Source of the DNA: Aquimarina sp040786285
GTDB taxonomy: Bacteria; Bacteroidota; Bacteroidia; Flavobacteriales; Flavobacteriaceae
DNA length: 64,000 nucleotides
Assembly (NCBI RefSeq): GCF_040786285.1
Contig: NZ_JBFMKQ010000001.1
Location: 744,001 to 808,000, forward strand
Reading direction: 5' to 3'
Part shown: one piece after another, positions 7,901-17,372 of the stretch
Numbering within the stretch: the first letter of the stretch is position 1
Layout of the letters: each line of letters begins with the position of its first letter
Translations under genes and position numbers: made by a program
The notes under the pieces: model-generated
The model's database searches: none
The model's input: the letters and a program-made list of their open reading frames with translations, nothing else
What the model was told of the DNA's origin: nothing

Positions 7901-8821
7901 TTAAAATAATAAAATCGTAAACGGAAGTAAAAGAAATATCCAAATATTGATCTCTTTAGCCAATTGGTGATATTCCATTTCGAGATACGTAGTGCCAATA
8001 ATTGCAAGAGGTGTTGCAATAAAAAACAATTCGGATGTATTCTTTTGAGGTGATATAATAACGATACCAATAGCAAGTATTAAACACACAATGATGAGCC
8101 TTAGTATAGGTTTTATGTTTGCCGCCTTTCGGCTAAATTTAAGTAAGAAAATAGATAGAAAAAACAAAATGCAAATCGACAAAATGCCTACCGAAAACAG
8201 TTGATCTTCTATAAAATAATCTTGAAATGAAAACGAAACAGGAGCTATATACTCATAAAAACTAAAAAACGAATCATAAAATAACAATGTAAAACAATTT
8301 GCAAATAGATACACTATCAATAGACCAATAATCGGAATAATCCAATTTCTATAGTTTTTAGGCTCAAAATAAAATATGGCCGAAAAAACAAGCACTAAAA
8401 ACCCAATACTCCAAAAATATGCTAACGACGCTATCCCAATATATATAGAAGTATTCAAAATTTTAGCCTTTATATGCTTTTCATTTCTTAAGAGCAACAA
8501 ATTCCATAATGCTAATATTAAAAAAGCATTAGCTATTAAAATAGGAAAACTAACTAACGAATAAGGTAACATTCCTGTTAGAAAAGCATACATAAGTATG
8601 GTATGTGTACCTTTATTAGTAAGATCATTTCTTTGGGCAATGAAATGTAGCATTAACATGGGTAAAATGTATAGCAAAACCGCTCCTATAAACAGCAATA
8701 CAGAACTAATTTCTACAACAAACCCTTTTTTGTAATACGCCAACCCGATAAGGATAAGCATGTACAATGCCACGATAATGTAATTAATGGGTTTTGATTT
8801 ACTAAAAAAGCTTGATAACAC
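7901..8821 (-). CDS. DUF6427-like polytopic membrane protein
   Basis: A 306-residue, very hydrophobic protein with about eight to ten membrane helices, beginning MLSSFFSKSKPINYIIVALY. Its size, N-terminus and place near purD and a small DUF6341-like gene match a family (DUF6427 as I recall it) conserved in Flavobacteriaceae. No transport or enzyme motif is recognised. It stands divergent from the 8948 gene, whose candidate promoter overlaps this gene's first codons. Confidence 0.7.
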   Translation of the reverse strand: MLSSFFSKSKPINYIIVALYMLILIGLAYYKKGFVVEISSVLLFIGAVLLYILPMLMLHFIAQRNDLTNKGTHTILMYAFLTGMLPYSLVSFPILIANAFLILALWNLLLLRNEKHIKAKILNTSIYIGIASLAYFWSIGFLVLVFSAIFYFEPKNYRNWIIPIIGLLIVYLFANCFTLLFYDSFFSFYEYIAPVSFSFQDYFIEDQLFSVGILSICILFFLSIFLLKFSRKAANIKPILRLIIVCLILAIGIVIISPQKNTSELFFIATPLAIIGTTYLEMEYHQLAKEINIWIFLLLPFTILLF

Positions 8822-8841
8822 TACTATTTTTTATATTTTTG
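8812..8841 (+). promoter_or_regulatory. candidate promoter (TTG-N19-TATTTTTG) for the gene at 8948
   Basis: TTG at 8812-8814, 19 bases, then TATTTTTG at 8834-8841 on the plus strand, a good Bacteroidota match. It would give a leader of roughly 100 bases. Confidence 0.4.
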
Positions 8842-8947
8842 CGTCAAACAATATTATGATATTGTTTTGGATAATTATTAAACTAATGTATAAAAAGTTT
8901 TTAGACTCATTTTTAAACTTTTTATTGCCAATCATATTTTTTGAATT

Positions 8948-9178
8948 ATGAAAGAATTTTTTGAAGCTATCGAATCACTTTTTGTAGATGTATTGTTTGC
9001 TCCGTTAGATGCGCTAAGAGCATTAGAGTTAGAAAGCTGGACTGCTGCTAATATTGTAAATTGGTTATTTATGGCTATTGGTTTTGTTGCTTTTTTCTAT
9101 TGGATGAAAGAGTTAAAGAAATTTAATGATAACAATGAGGAAGATAGAGACCCTAAAGCACATTCGTTTTTAGAATAG
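8948..9178 (+). CDS. small membrane-anchored protein (DUF6341-like)
   Basis: 76 residues: an amphipathic N-terminus (MKEFFEAIESLFVDVLFAPLDALRALE), one clear membrane helix (about 36-54, IVNWLFMAIGFVAFFYW) and a highly charged tail (KKFNDNNEEDRDP). It matches a small flavobacterial family I recall as DUF6341; homologues have at times been mislabelled uracil phosphoribosyltransferase, which this clearly is not because no PRPP-binding loop is present. It is followed by a strong bidirectional terminator shared with purD. Function unknown. Confidence 0.75.
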   Translation: MKEFFEAIESLFVDVLFAPLDALRALELESWTAANIVNWLFMAIGFVAFFYWMKELKKFNDNNEEDRDPKAHSFLE

Positions 9179-9200
9179 GTCTTTCTATTTCCATATATTA

Positions 9201-9243
9201 AACAAAAAACTCGCACACTTTATCAGTATGCGAGTTTTTTGTT
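9201..9243. terminator. bidirectional rho-independent terminator
   Basis: An about 14-bp stem pairs AAAAAACTCGCA with TGCGAGTTTTTT around a 13-base loop. T-runs flank it on both strands, so it can end both the gene at 8948 (plus) and purD (minus). Confidence 0.9.
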
Positions 9244-9262
9244 TTCTTATTTGGGTTAAAGA

Positions 9263-10534
9263 TTATAAATCGAATCCAAGATCTTTTCTATAATACATCT
9301 TATCAAAATGTAATTTTTCTATATTTTCATACGAGTTTTTTAACGCCTTCTTGAAATCTTCATCAAACGACGTTATTGCTATTACTCTACCTCCATTTGT
9401 AACTACTTTGTCTCCTTCGAGTTTTGTTCCTGCATGAAAAACTATAGCGTCTGAGATCGAATCAATGCCTGTAATTTCTTTTCCCTTTTCATAAGCTTCG
9501 GGGTACCCTCCAGAAACTGTCATTACAGTTGTCGCACTCCTTTGATCAATTTCTAAATCAACTTTATCTAGTGATTGATCTCCAACGTGCTGAAACAATG
9601 TAACTAAATCTGTTTTTACTCTTGGTAATACCGCTTCAGTCTCGGGATCACCCATACGCACATTATATTCGATTACTTTGGGGTCATCACCTACTTTGAT
9701 CAGACCAATAAAAATGAAGCCTTTGTAGTCGATATTTTCTTGTATCAATCCTTCTACTGTTGGTTTAACAATCTGCTCTTCGATCTTTCTCATAAATACC
9801 TCATCGGCAAAAGGTACTGGTGAGATCGCCCCCATACCTCCTGTATTAAGACCGGTATCTCCTTCTCCTATTCGTTTATAATCTTTGGCAGTTGGCAAGG
9901 TCACATAGTTTTTACCATCGGTAAGAACAAAAACACTAAGTTCTATACCGTCAAGAAATTCTTCGATTACTACTTTTTCACTGGCAGCGCCAAATTTTTT
10001 ATTCGTTAGCATATTTTCAAGCTCACTTTTGGCTTCTTCTATATCCTGAAGTATCAAAACTCCTTTTCCAGCAGCCAGACCATCTGCTTTAAGCACGTAT
10101 GGCGCATTAAGCGTTTCTAAAAACTGCTTGCCGTCATCTACAGTTGCTGCAGTAAAGCTTTGATATGCCGCGGTAGGAATATTATGTCTAAACAAAAACT
10201 CCTTAGCATACTCTTTGCTTCCTTCTAGTTGAGCTCCTTCTTTAGACGGCCCTATAACCACAACATTTTTTAGTTGATCATCTTTGGCAAAGTAATCTGA
10301 GATTCCTTGTACGAGCGGATCTTCTGGTCCTACGACAACCATCTTGATGTTTTCTTTTACTACAAGACTTTTAATTGCAGAGAAATCTGTAACAGATATG
10401 GGCACATTGGTAGCGATGTTAGCTGTACCTGCATTACCAGGTGCTACGAATAATGTGCTACACAATTCACTTTGTGCAATTTTATAGGCAAATGTATGCT
10501 CTCTACCTCCGGATCCCAGTACTAAAATATTCAT
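9263..10534 (-). CDS. purD: phosphoribosylamine-glycine ligase
   Basis: 423 residues, the usual length of GAR synthetase, the second step of purine synthesis (5-phosphoribosylamine + glycine + ATP to GAR). The N-terminal domain begins MNILVLGSGGREHTFAYKI, the standard PurD opening; the ATP-grasp core has VVGPEDPLVQGI, LKADGLAAGKGV and LNTGGMGAISPVPF, and the metal/ATP residues lie in EYNVRMGDPETEAVLPR. It is a single gene, ended by the hairpin at 9201-9243, with a TATTTTTG box 30 bases upstream of its start. Confidence 0.97.
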   Translation of the reverse strand: MNILVLGSGGREHTFAYKIAQSELCSTLFVAPGNAGTANIATNVPISVTDFSAIKSLVVKENIKMVVVGPEDPLVQGISDYFAKDDQLKNVVVIGPSKEGAQLEGSKEYAKEFLFRHNIPTAAYQSFTAATVDDGKQFLETLNAPYVLKADGLAAGKGVLILQDIEEAKSELENMLTNKKFGAASEKVVIEEFLDGIELSVFVLTDGKNYVTLPTAKDYKRIGEGDTGLNTGGMGAISPVPFADEVFMRKIEEQIVKPTVEGLIQENIDYKGFIFIGLIKVGDDPKVIEYNVRMGDPETEAVLPRVKTDLVTLFQHVGDQSLDKVDLEIDQRSATTVMTVSGGYPEAYEKGKEITGIDSISDAIVFHAGTKLEGDKVVTNGGRVIAITSFDEDFKKALKNSYENIEKLHFDKMYYRKDLGFDL

Positions 10535-10563
10535 GATTTAATATAGCTTGAATTTTATGCGCT

Positions 10564-10571
10564 CAAAAATA
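10564..10571 (-). promoter_or_regulatory. candidate -7 box (TATTTTTG) for purD
   Basis: The minus strand reads TATTTTTG, 30 bases ahead of the purD start codon. No obvious -33 element. Suggestive only. Confidence 0.35.
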
Positions 10572-10783
10572 GTTCATTCGTCTTTGTATAGCTAATGGTT
10601 TATAATAAAAACTTGAGTTCTAACGTAACATTTTCGGAATCGATAGTATAATACTATAAATAGACAAACCCATCATAGAGATGATTTGGGTAGTTATGGG
10701 AGGGTTTTATATGGTTTTAACAAAAACTGAGGATTGTTAGCAGTTCTATCTGTCAACGGCCGAGTATATTCTTATCTCTCTGC

Positions 10784-12100
10784 TTAAAGATTTTCATTAG
10801 CAACAGATTCATTACGAATAATTCTACTGCTTAATATACTTCTCTTTTTTAGTAACAACGGAATTATGATAGACAAAAACACAATACCATTAAATCTCAC
10901 CAGCATAGATTCGAAAAAAAGAGAGATAAATAGGATCAGAAAAACAGAAAATTCGTTTTTACTTCTATTCATTCTAATTGCTAATAAAATAAAGATATTT
11001 ATTAAGACCCCAAACCCTACAATGCCTGTTTGCAAAAATGTTTGAAGAAATTGGTTATGAGCATTATATTGGTTGTTATAATTATGAAAATAATTCAATT
11101 GTTTATATTTTTCCATTAAGACTTCATTGGTATCTCCTATCCCATATCCAAACAGAGGAGCTTCTTGTATTAATTTGATACTAGCATGCCAAGTAAGTAA
11201 TCTTGATTTTTCTACTGCTGTATTATCAATTTTTGGGCTTGCTTCAAGTTTTGTCACATTTGAATAAAAATCAAAAACACGAGGATTCTTTAAAAACACG
11301 ATGATCCCTAGAAGAAATACTATTGCCATTGTATATTTCTTACTCTTGTCTGAAATACTAAAAATTAGCAATAAACACATGATAGCTAAAATTAAATATG
11401 CAGCTATAGAAGCCAATAAAAAAAGGTATAAAAACAGGATAATTACAACAAGTACTTGTTTTCTGGATTGAAGTTTCTTTTTTAGATAATAGCTTAAAAC
11501 CAGAAGAATATAAAGCGAAACATAATTGGGGTTTACTAATGTAGAAAACTCTGCTCCTATAAAATAATTCCAACCATGAGAAAAAGCACTTAAAATTAAA
11601 GAAATAGTTTCTAAAGAGCTTTCAAAAATAATTGCATCTTTTATAATTTGTATGCAGTTATATAAGGCAATAAAAAAGTTTATGAAAAAAGATATAAGTA
11701 ATCCAAGAAGCAAAAATTCAAATAATTTTTTTACCGCTGCAGCATCTTCTTTGACATATAAAAAAATTAATGGAAAGAAGAATAATGATAATGATCGTTG
11801 TATTAAATTTATTCCGTCTGATATATTATCAGTATAGGTTAAGCTAATCAACATTACCATAAAGTATATCGGGAATAATAGTAATGCTTTGTTGTCTAAA
11901 ACTTGTTTCTTATTAGATCGAACAATATTAACTATACCAAGGATAATTGAGATGATAAAAAAAGGGGTAGAAAGATTAATTCCCAATGGTAATAGAAAAA
12001 AGGCGGCATAAAGACTATTCCAAAAAATAGTTAACACCATGTCGCTTTCCTCTATATAAAGCATTCTGGTAATTCTGGATGTTATTTTGCTTGATATCAC
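10784..12100 (-). CDS. O-antigen ligase/polymerase family membrane protein (1 of 3)
   Basis: 438 residues with ten or more membrane helices and a large periplasmic loop near residues 290-350. That loop carries the Wzy_C signature: SRLLTWHASIKLIQEAPLFG, then GYGIGDTNEVL and the His-rich AHNQFLQTFLQTGIVGFG. This superfamily contains Wzy O-antigen polymerases, WaaL ligases and PglL oligosaccharyltransferases; sequence alone cannot choose among them. It is the most downstream gene of the polysaccharide locus. Two further members lie at 26104 and 30063, so one is probably ligase and another polymerase. Confidence 0.8.
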   Translation of the reverse strand: MISSKITSRITRMLYIEESDMVLTIFWNSLYAAFFLLPLGINLSTPFFIISIILGIVNIVRSNKKQVLDNKALLLFPIYFMVMLISLTYTDNISDGINLIQRSLSLFFFPLIFLYVKEDAAAVKKLFEFLLLGLLISFFINFFIALYNCIQIIKDAIIFESSLETISLILSAFSHGWNYFIGAEFSTLVNPNYVSLYILLVLSYYLKKKLQSRKQVLVVIILFLYLFLLASIAAYLILAIMCLLLIFSISDKSKKYTMAIVFLLGIIVFLKNPRVFDFYSNVTKLEASPKIDNTAVEKSRLLTWHASIKLIQEAPLFGYGIGDTNEVLMEKYKQLNYFHNYNNQYNAHNQFLQTFLQTGIVGFGVLINIFILLAIRMNRSKNEFSVFLILFISLFFESMLVRFNGIVFLSIIIPLLLKKRSILSSRIIRNESVANENL

Positions 12101-12262
12101 AGATTTAGTTTAGACTTATTCATCTTTTTTATATCAATACCTAAAACATTAAGTTCTATTACCTTTTAAAATATTATAATACTTTTTATTGTCAAATATT
12201 TTACAGAAGAATCTATCAAAACCGTATAAGTATGCATGAAAAATTCTAATACAACCTTCTTT

Positions 12263-13234
12263 TTAAGAAAAATCTCTATGTTCACTTTTTTGAAGTTCTT
12301 CCTGAGAAAACCCTTTAAAATACTCCAGTGTTTTTTTCATTCCTTCTGTTCTATCAACTCTAGGCTCCCAATCTAAAATTTCTTTTGCTCTAGAAATATC
12401 TGGTTGTCTTTGAAGAGGGTCGTTAACAGGTAAATCTTTGTAAATCACCTTTTGTTCGGTTCCGGTAAGTTTTATAATTTCTTCTGCAAAATCTTTGATC
12501 GTAATTTCGTCTGGGTTGCCAATATTTACGGGATATATATAATCACTAAAAAGTAATTTACAAATCCCTTCGACTTGGTCATCTACAAAACAAAAAGAGC
12601 GAGTTTGCAACCCATCTCCAAAAATAGTAAGATCTTCGCCACGCAATGCCTGTCCAATAAAAGCTGGCACAACTCTTCCATCGTTTAATCTCATTCTTGG
12701 ACCATAGGTATTAAAAATGCGTACTATTCTTGTTTCGACCCCATGATAGGTGTGATATGCCATAGTGATTGATTCTTGAAATCGTTTTGCTTCGTCATAT
12801 ACTCCTCGCGGTCCTATGGTATTTACATTGCCATAATAGTCTTCTGTCTGTGGATGTACTAAAGGGTCACCATATACTTCACTTGTAGAGGCAATTAAGA
12901 TTCTTGCTTTTTTTTCTTTTGCCAGACCCAATAAATTATGAGTTCCAAGTGATCCTACTTTTAAGGTTTGAATGGGAATCTTAAGATAATCAATTGGACT
13001 AGCCGGTGATGCGAAATGAAGAATATAATCTAATTTCCCCGGAACATGAACAAATTTGGTTACATCGTGATTGTAGAATTCAAAATGTTTATGTTTGAAT
13101 AAATGTTCAATGTTTTTAAGATCTCCAGTAATAAGATTATCCATTCCTATTACCTCAAATCCATCTTTAATAAATCGATCACAAAGATGTGATCCCAAAA
13201 ACCCTGCTGCTCCTGTAATTAGAACTTTCTGCAT
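12263..13234 (-). CDS. uxs: UDP-glucuronate decarboxylase (UDP-xylose synthase)
   Basis: 323 residues of the extended SDR family. It has the NAD-binding ITGAAGFLGSHLCDRF at 6-21, STSEVYGDPLVHPQTEDYYG around 115-135, and the catalytic Tyr-x3-Lys in GPRGVYDEAKRFQE. The HPQTE.YWG/YYG...PRxxYDEAKR run is diagnostic of UXS rather than RmlB or GalE. It converts UDP-glucuronate to UDP-xylose with transient NAD+ reduction. The preceding gene is ugd, ending one base before this one starts, so together they convert UDP-glucose to UDP-xylose (or supply UDP-GlcA). Confidence 0.9.
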   Translation of the reverse strand: MQKVLITGAAGFLGSHLCDRFIKDGFEVIGMDNLITGDLKNIEHLFKHKHFEFYNHDVTKFVHVPGKLDYILHFASPASPIDYLKIPIQTLKVGSLGTHNLLGLAKEKKARILIASTSEVYGDPLVHPQTEDYYGNVNTIGPRGVYDEAKRFQESITMAYHTYHGVETRIVRIFNTYGPRMRLNDGRVVPAFIGQALRGEDLTIFGDGLQTRSFCFVDDQVEGICKLLFSDYIYPVNIGNPDEITIKDFAEEIIKLTGTEQKVIYKDLPVNDPLQRQPDISRAKEILDWEPRVDRTEGMKKTLEYFKGFSQEELQKSEHRDFS

Positions 13235-13235
13235 C

Positions 13236-14549
13236 TTATATTTTTACATCTTTTCTTCCGATAGAGAAATATGAAATTCTTTCATTTTCTATATCCTGAA
13301 TATCATAGAGATTTCTACCGTCAAAGATAACGTTATTGGTTAAACTATCTTTGATTTTATCAAAGTCAGGTGTTCTAAAGATACTCCACTCGGTACAAAT
13401 AATTAATGCATCGGTGCCATGTAAAGCATCATACATAGTTTTCGAAAACTCTATTTTATCTCCATATTTACGAGCTACATTATCCATTGCTTCTGGATCA
13501 AATGCTTTAATTTTTGCTCCCTCATTTAACAGTTCATTTATTATGTCTAACGCAGGTGCTTCTCTAATATCGTCAGTTTCTGGTTTAAAGGCTAGCCCCC
13601 AAATTGCAAAAGTTTTTCCTTTAAGATTATCCTTAAAGTGTTTTTTAATTTTTGGTAGTAGCGCTAATTTTTGAGTTGCATTAACATCAATAACAGATTC
13701 CAAAATTTTAAAATCATAATTATCATCTTTCCCTGACTTATGAAGCGCCTTTACATCTTTGGGAAAACATGATCCTCCATATCCAATCCCTGGAAACAAG
13801 AAACGTTTACCAATTCTTGAATCTGTTCCCATACCAATTCTCACTTTGCTTACATCGGCCCCCACTTTTTCACAATAATTTGCAATTTCATTCATAAAAG
13901 TAATTTTGGTCGCCAGAAAAGAGTTTGCAGCGTACTTGGTAAGTTCGGCAGACTTTTCATCCATAATAATTATCGGGTTACCCGATCTTACATATGGTTT
14001 ATATAATTTTTTCATAAGCTCTGTTGCCCTTTCGGAACTCGACCCCACCACTATTCGTTCTGGTTTAAGGAAATCGTCTACGGCAAAACCTTCTCGCAGA
14101 AATTCTGGATTAGAGACTACATCAAAATCACATTTAGCATTTTTTAAAATTACTTCATTAACTTTTTCGGCAGTTCCTACTGGCACTGTACTTTTATCTA
14201 CAATCACCTTATATTCCTGCATTAACTTCCCTATATCATCTGCAACTCCAAGAACATATGATAAATCGGCTGATCCATCCTCATCTTCTGGGGTTGGTAA
14301 TGCCAAAAATATAATTTGACCATGCTGTAGACCTTCTTCAAGTGAAGTTGTAAAATTTAATCTGCCAGCATTGATATTTCTTTCGAAAAGTACATCCAGA
14401 TGAGGCTCATATATCGGAACCTCTCCATTACGCATTTTCTTCACTTTTTCTTCATCTATATCTACGCAAATAACTTCATTACCGGTTTCGGCTAAACATG
14501 TTCCTGTTACTAGACCAACATATCCAGTCCCTATTACAGATATTTTCAT
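13236..14549 (-). CDS. ugd: UDP-glucose 6-dehydrogenase
   Basis: 437 residues with the N-terminal NAD site (MKISVIGTGYVGLVTGTCLA), the NPEFLREG substrate loop near 148-155, and the catalytic cysteine in GYGGSCFPKDVKAL near 257-270, then the C-terminal UDP-binding domain (WGLAFKPETDDIREAPAL). It oxidises UDP-glucose twice to UDP-glucuronate. It resembles the Ugd branch more than WbpA (UDP-GlcNAc dehydrogenase), but that distinction by eye is not firm. This matters because the WbpB-D-E set at 18.6-21.1 kb needs a UDP-GlcNAc dehydrogenase. Directly upstream of uxs. Confidence 0.92.
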   Translation of the reverse strand: MKISVIGTGYVGLVTGTCLAETGNEVICVDIDEEKVKKMRNGEVPIYEPHLDVLFERNINAGRLNFTTSLEEGLQHGQIIFLALPTPEDEDGSADLSYVLGVADDIGKLMQEYKVIVDKSTVPVGTAEKVNEVILKNAKCDFDVVSNPEFLREGFAVDDFLKPERIVVGSSSERATELMKKLYKPYVRSGNPIIIMDEKSAELTKYAANSFLATKITFMNEIANYCEKVGADVSKVRIGMGTDSRIGKRFLFPGIGYGGSCFPKDVKALHKSGKDDNYDFKILESVIDVNATQKLALLPKIKKHFKDNLKGKTFAIWGLAFKPETDDIREAPALDIINELLNEGAKIKAFDPEAMDNVARKYGDKIEFSKTMYDALHGTDALIICTEWSIFRTPDFDKIKDSLTNNVIFDGRNLYDIQDIENERISYFSIGRKDVKI

Positions 14550-14563
14550 TTAACATTTATTTT

Positions 14564-15934
14564 TTATACACCTCTTGAAAACAAGATAGTTGTTATTGTT
14601 TTAAATAAAATTCTTATATCGAGCGTTACAGATCTATTTTTTATGTAATAAAGATCGTACTCTAATTTCTTTATAGAATCCTCAAGGTTTTCTCCGTACT
14701 TATATTTAACCTGGGCCCAACCTGTTATTCCTGGTTTAACAACATGTCTAACAGAATAGAATGGATTCATTTTGTCTAATTGATCAACAAAAATCTTTCT
14801 TTCTGGGCGAGGTCCTATAAAGCTCATATCTCCATTAATTACAGAGATAATTTGAGGTAATTCATCTATTCTAAACTTTCTTAGAATCTTTCCGAAAGGA
14901 GTTACTCTGGCATCATTATTTGTTGCCATTTTAGCTCCTGATTTTTCGGCATCTACTACCATGGATCTGAATTTATATATATTAAATTCTTTTCCTTTTC
15001 TTCCTATTCTTTTTTGAATATAAAATAGGGGGCCTTTATTTAAAAAAAAGTTGAAAAAGGATACAAAAGGAACCACTATAACGAAAATTAGCCCTACAAA
15101 AAGACATAAGATAATATCTACAAGTTTTGTAAATAATTTTTGGATGTAGTGAGATCTTTTGTTTTTTAAATGTAATACTTCGTAAAAATTGTTTCCCAAT
15201 AAATTTAAGGGTAATGCCTCATAAGTAGACTCATAAAAAGAAGTGAATGTAAAAACCTCTTTACCAAAATACATTGCTCTGGTTAAAAACTTCTCCACTT
15301 CTACTGGCATATTTTGATAATCTTTAATCCTTATAATTACAGTATCAATTTTATCCATTACTTTATTTAGACGCTCTGGGTTTTTGGTAAACGTTTCGTG
15401 ATTGGTAGAAACACTTAACTTAACCTTATACCCATTGGAGTTTTTAATTCCTTCGACATTAGCGATGTTGTTTTCTTTGAATTCTTCAAAAGTTTCTTCG
15501 TAAATAAAAATTGTGTTCTTTAAAAACGGCTGAGAAATAAAAAAATTAGAGCATATAATTCGCCATGCTGTAAGTGAAAATGGCATTAGTGCTAAGAAAA
15601 CTACCAAATAAGGCCTGCTTACCGTTGTATTAATCAATAGAATAGTAAGAAAGAAAACGGAGAAAGAATACAATACCCCAACTACAAGTGATAGTCTAAA
15701 AATGGTAATAGGTTTTGATGCTCTTTCTAAATTATATATATCAATTACATAGGCAATTATCGAAAAAAGAATTACACCAATAATATAAATAGTAAGACCG
15801 TGCTTTTCTTGATCAAAAGTGCCTTTCAAAGTTCTATTTATAAGCAAGTACAAATAAAAAAAAACGATTGCTAAGTCCCCTATAAATAGAAATAACTTTC
15901 TTTCTATTACATTGAGTGTAAATACTCTATTCAT
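14564..15934 (-). CDS. polyprenyl glycosylphosphotransferase (initiating sugar transferase)
   Basis: 456 residues: four or five N-terminal membrane helices, a cytosolic CoA-binding-like middle (about 110-240), one more hydrophobic helix (about 270-292), then a bacterial sugar-transferase domain with IYKFRSMVVDAEKSGAK, LRKFRIDELPQIISVINGDM and the signature FIGPRPERKIFVDQL. It belongs to the WcaJ/WbaP-like family that moves a sugar-1-phosphate from a UDP-sugar to undecaprenyl phosphate, the first committed step of repeat-unit synthesis at the inner membrane. It ends 14 bases before ugd. The sugar used cannot be predicted. Confidence 0.9.
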   Translation of the reverse strand: MNRVFTLNVIERKLFLFIGDLAIVFFYLYLLINRTLKGTFDQEKHGLTIYIIGVILFSIIAYVIDIYNLERASKPITIFRLSLVVGVLYSFSVFFLTILLINTTVSRPYLVVFLALMPFSLTAWRIICSNFFISQPFLKNTIFIYEETFEEFKENNIANVEGIKNSNGYKVKLSVSTNHETFTKNPERLNKVMDKIDTVIIRIKDYQNMPVEVEKFLTRAMYFGKEVFTFTSFYESTYEALPLNLLGNNFYEVLHLKNKRSHYIQKLFTKLVDIILCLFVGLIFVIVVPFVSFFNFFLNKGPLFYIQKRIGRKGKEFNIYKFRSMVVDAEKSGAKMATNNDARVTPFGKILRKFRIDELPQIISVINGDMSFIGPRPERKIFVDQLDKMNPFYSVRHVVKPGITGWAQVKYKYGENLEDSIKKLEYDLYYIKNRSVTLDIRILFKTITTILFSRGV

Positions 15935-16021
15935 TAATTAAATGTTTTCACAACACCGCCTATATCCATATTTAAATACTGGATTTATTTAGAGTTATGC
16001 CATTTTTGTTCTAAAATTGTT

Positions 16022-16029
16022 CAAAAATA
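16022..16029 (-). promoter_or_regulatory. candidate -7 box (TATTTTTG) for the sugar transferase-ugd-uxs genes
   Basis: The minus strand reads TATTTTTG about 90 bases upstream of the start at 15934, with a TTG 14 bases further upstream (shorter than ideal spacing). The 200-base gap to the next gene supports a separate transcript. Confidence 0.3.
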
Positions 16030-16136
16030 ATCTTTTAAAGTCACAACTCCTTATGGACATAAGATAAAACCATAATTTAAGAATAAATTAGAGTTGTTTT
16101 CAAAAAAATGCGCGCTAATTACATATTAAGAATTAC

Positions 16137-17372
16137 TTATAAATCATCAAATACCTTATCAAAAGTATTACTAATTTTGTCATATGTGCAATTTTCTATC
16201 AAATATTCGTATCCTCTCTCACCATACTGTAGTCGGTTTTCATGAGATAAGCTCTTAAAATAAAGGATTTTATTTTTTAAAGCCTCTTCGTCTTCTGGAG
16301 GCACAACATAACCCGAATTAGAGTACGTAACAGGATTTTCATTCGATGCTAACATTTGGATTATCGGTTTTTTGGCATAGAAATAATCGAATGTTTTTAA
16401 TTGCGATGTTCCAAAATCATAAATCTTTGTGTCTTTTGTTCCTTTGCCCATAAACAAAACATCCATTTTGGATAAAAACAGCCTTACAAATTGCTTGGGA
16501 ACTCTATCTAGAAAATGAATATTATCAAAATTCTTAGTTTCTTCCAAAAGTCTTTCTTTTTCTGGCCCACCCCCTAAAACATAAAAATGAATATTCTCGT
16601 CTTTAAGTCGTGATACTACTTTTATTATAGTATCCAAAGGGTTTGCAATCACTAAAGTTCCTGCATAGCCAATATTAAAAGTAGCACTATCGATTTTTTC
16701 TTCAAATATATCCTCTATTTTATCTTCTTTCTCATTCGGAAGTTCAAATCCATTAGTGATCCAACGATAATTAAAGTTTTGATGACCTAAAACGTTCTTA
16801 ATGTGTAGATCTGCTCTTGGAATAACTGAGATTATACTATCGGCTTTTGAATACGAAAGCTTCTCTAAATAAGCCAAAAACTTCATGAAAATATTCTTAT
16901 CAGAATAATTACCTAATTCTATTGCTGAAAGAGGCCACAAATCTCTGACCTCAAAAACAAATTTAGTTTTTGAATAAAACAACTTTCTGAAAATCACGAT
17001 ATTTAACACTGGTAACAAAGGAAGAGATGACAATACAATTATATCTGGTTTAGGAACCTTCTTTTTAGAAATAAAAGGAACTAAACACAAGTTTATAGAA
17101 AATATGATCCAGCTCAAAATTCTTCCAATTCCATGTGATTTTTTATATGTACTTCCTTTTAAAATTAGGGTCCTAATATCTTTGTTTACAAACTTATATA
17201 AGCCTTTAATTTTGTTGTGTCTATAAGGAGCATGCGAAAAAGAAGATGTGATCAAAAGTGTATTATACTTCTCTGTCTTTTTTAAATGCTTAGCAATATA
17301 ATAGTGTCTATATCCCTCTCCTTCAATATCTGGGCTTGTAATGTATTGATTTATGATCCAAATATTTTTCAT
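16137..17372 (-). CDS. family 4 glycosyltransferase (WbuB-like)
   Basis: 411 residues with GT-B architecture. The N-terminal domain begins MKNIWIINQYITSPDIEGEG, followed by YRHYYIAKHL, and has FVFEVRDLWPLSAIELG near 136-152; this opening is typical of WbuB-type amino-sugar transferases. The donor domain has NIGYAGTLVIANPLDTII, YVLGGGPEKERLLEE and a late Glu region. It abuts the lhgO stop codon with no spacer, so it belongs to the wbpB-D-E-lhgO operon and may transfer the diacetamido-uronic acid made there or the next residue. The donor is inference. Confidence 0.85.
   Translation of the reverse strand: MKNIWIINQYITSPDIEGEGYRHYYIAKHLKKTEKYNTLLITSSFSHAPYRHNKIKGLYKFVNKDIRTLILKGSTYKKSHGIGRILSWIIFSINLCLVPFISKKKVPKPDIIVLSSLPLLPVLNIVIFRKLFYSKTKFVFEVRDLWPLSAIELGNYSDKNIFMKFLAYLEKLSYSKADSIISVIPRADLHIKNVLGHQNFNYRWITNGFELPNEKEDKIEDIFEEKIDSATFNIGYAGTLVIANPLDTIIKVVSRLKDENIHFYVLGGGPEKERLLEETKNFDNIHFLDRVPKQFVRLFLSKMDVLFMGKGTKDTKIYDFGTSQLKTFDYFYAKKPIIQMLASNENPVTYSNSGYVVPPEDEEALKNKILYFKSLSHENRLQYGERGYEYLIENCTYDKISNTFDKVFDDL

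Noticed and set aside
7789..8076. 95-codon minus-strand frame overlapping the DUF6427-like gene
   Set aside because: Mostly inside the other gene in a different frame, with a low-complexity hydrophobic start and no family resemblance. The part beyond 7901 alone is too short to support.
8948..9178. uracil phosphoribosyltransferase
   Set aside because: Only 76 residues with one membrane helix and no PRPP-binding motif; the name is a mislabel carried in some genomes.
10660..10710. Hairpin after the first ligase gene (CCCATCAT/ATGATTTGGG) as terminator
   Set aside because: Interrupted stem and a poor T-run; not convincing.
13906..14319. 137-codon plus-strand frame opposite ugd
   Set aside because: Antisense shadow of a well-supported dehydrogenase; no motif of its own.
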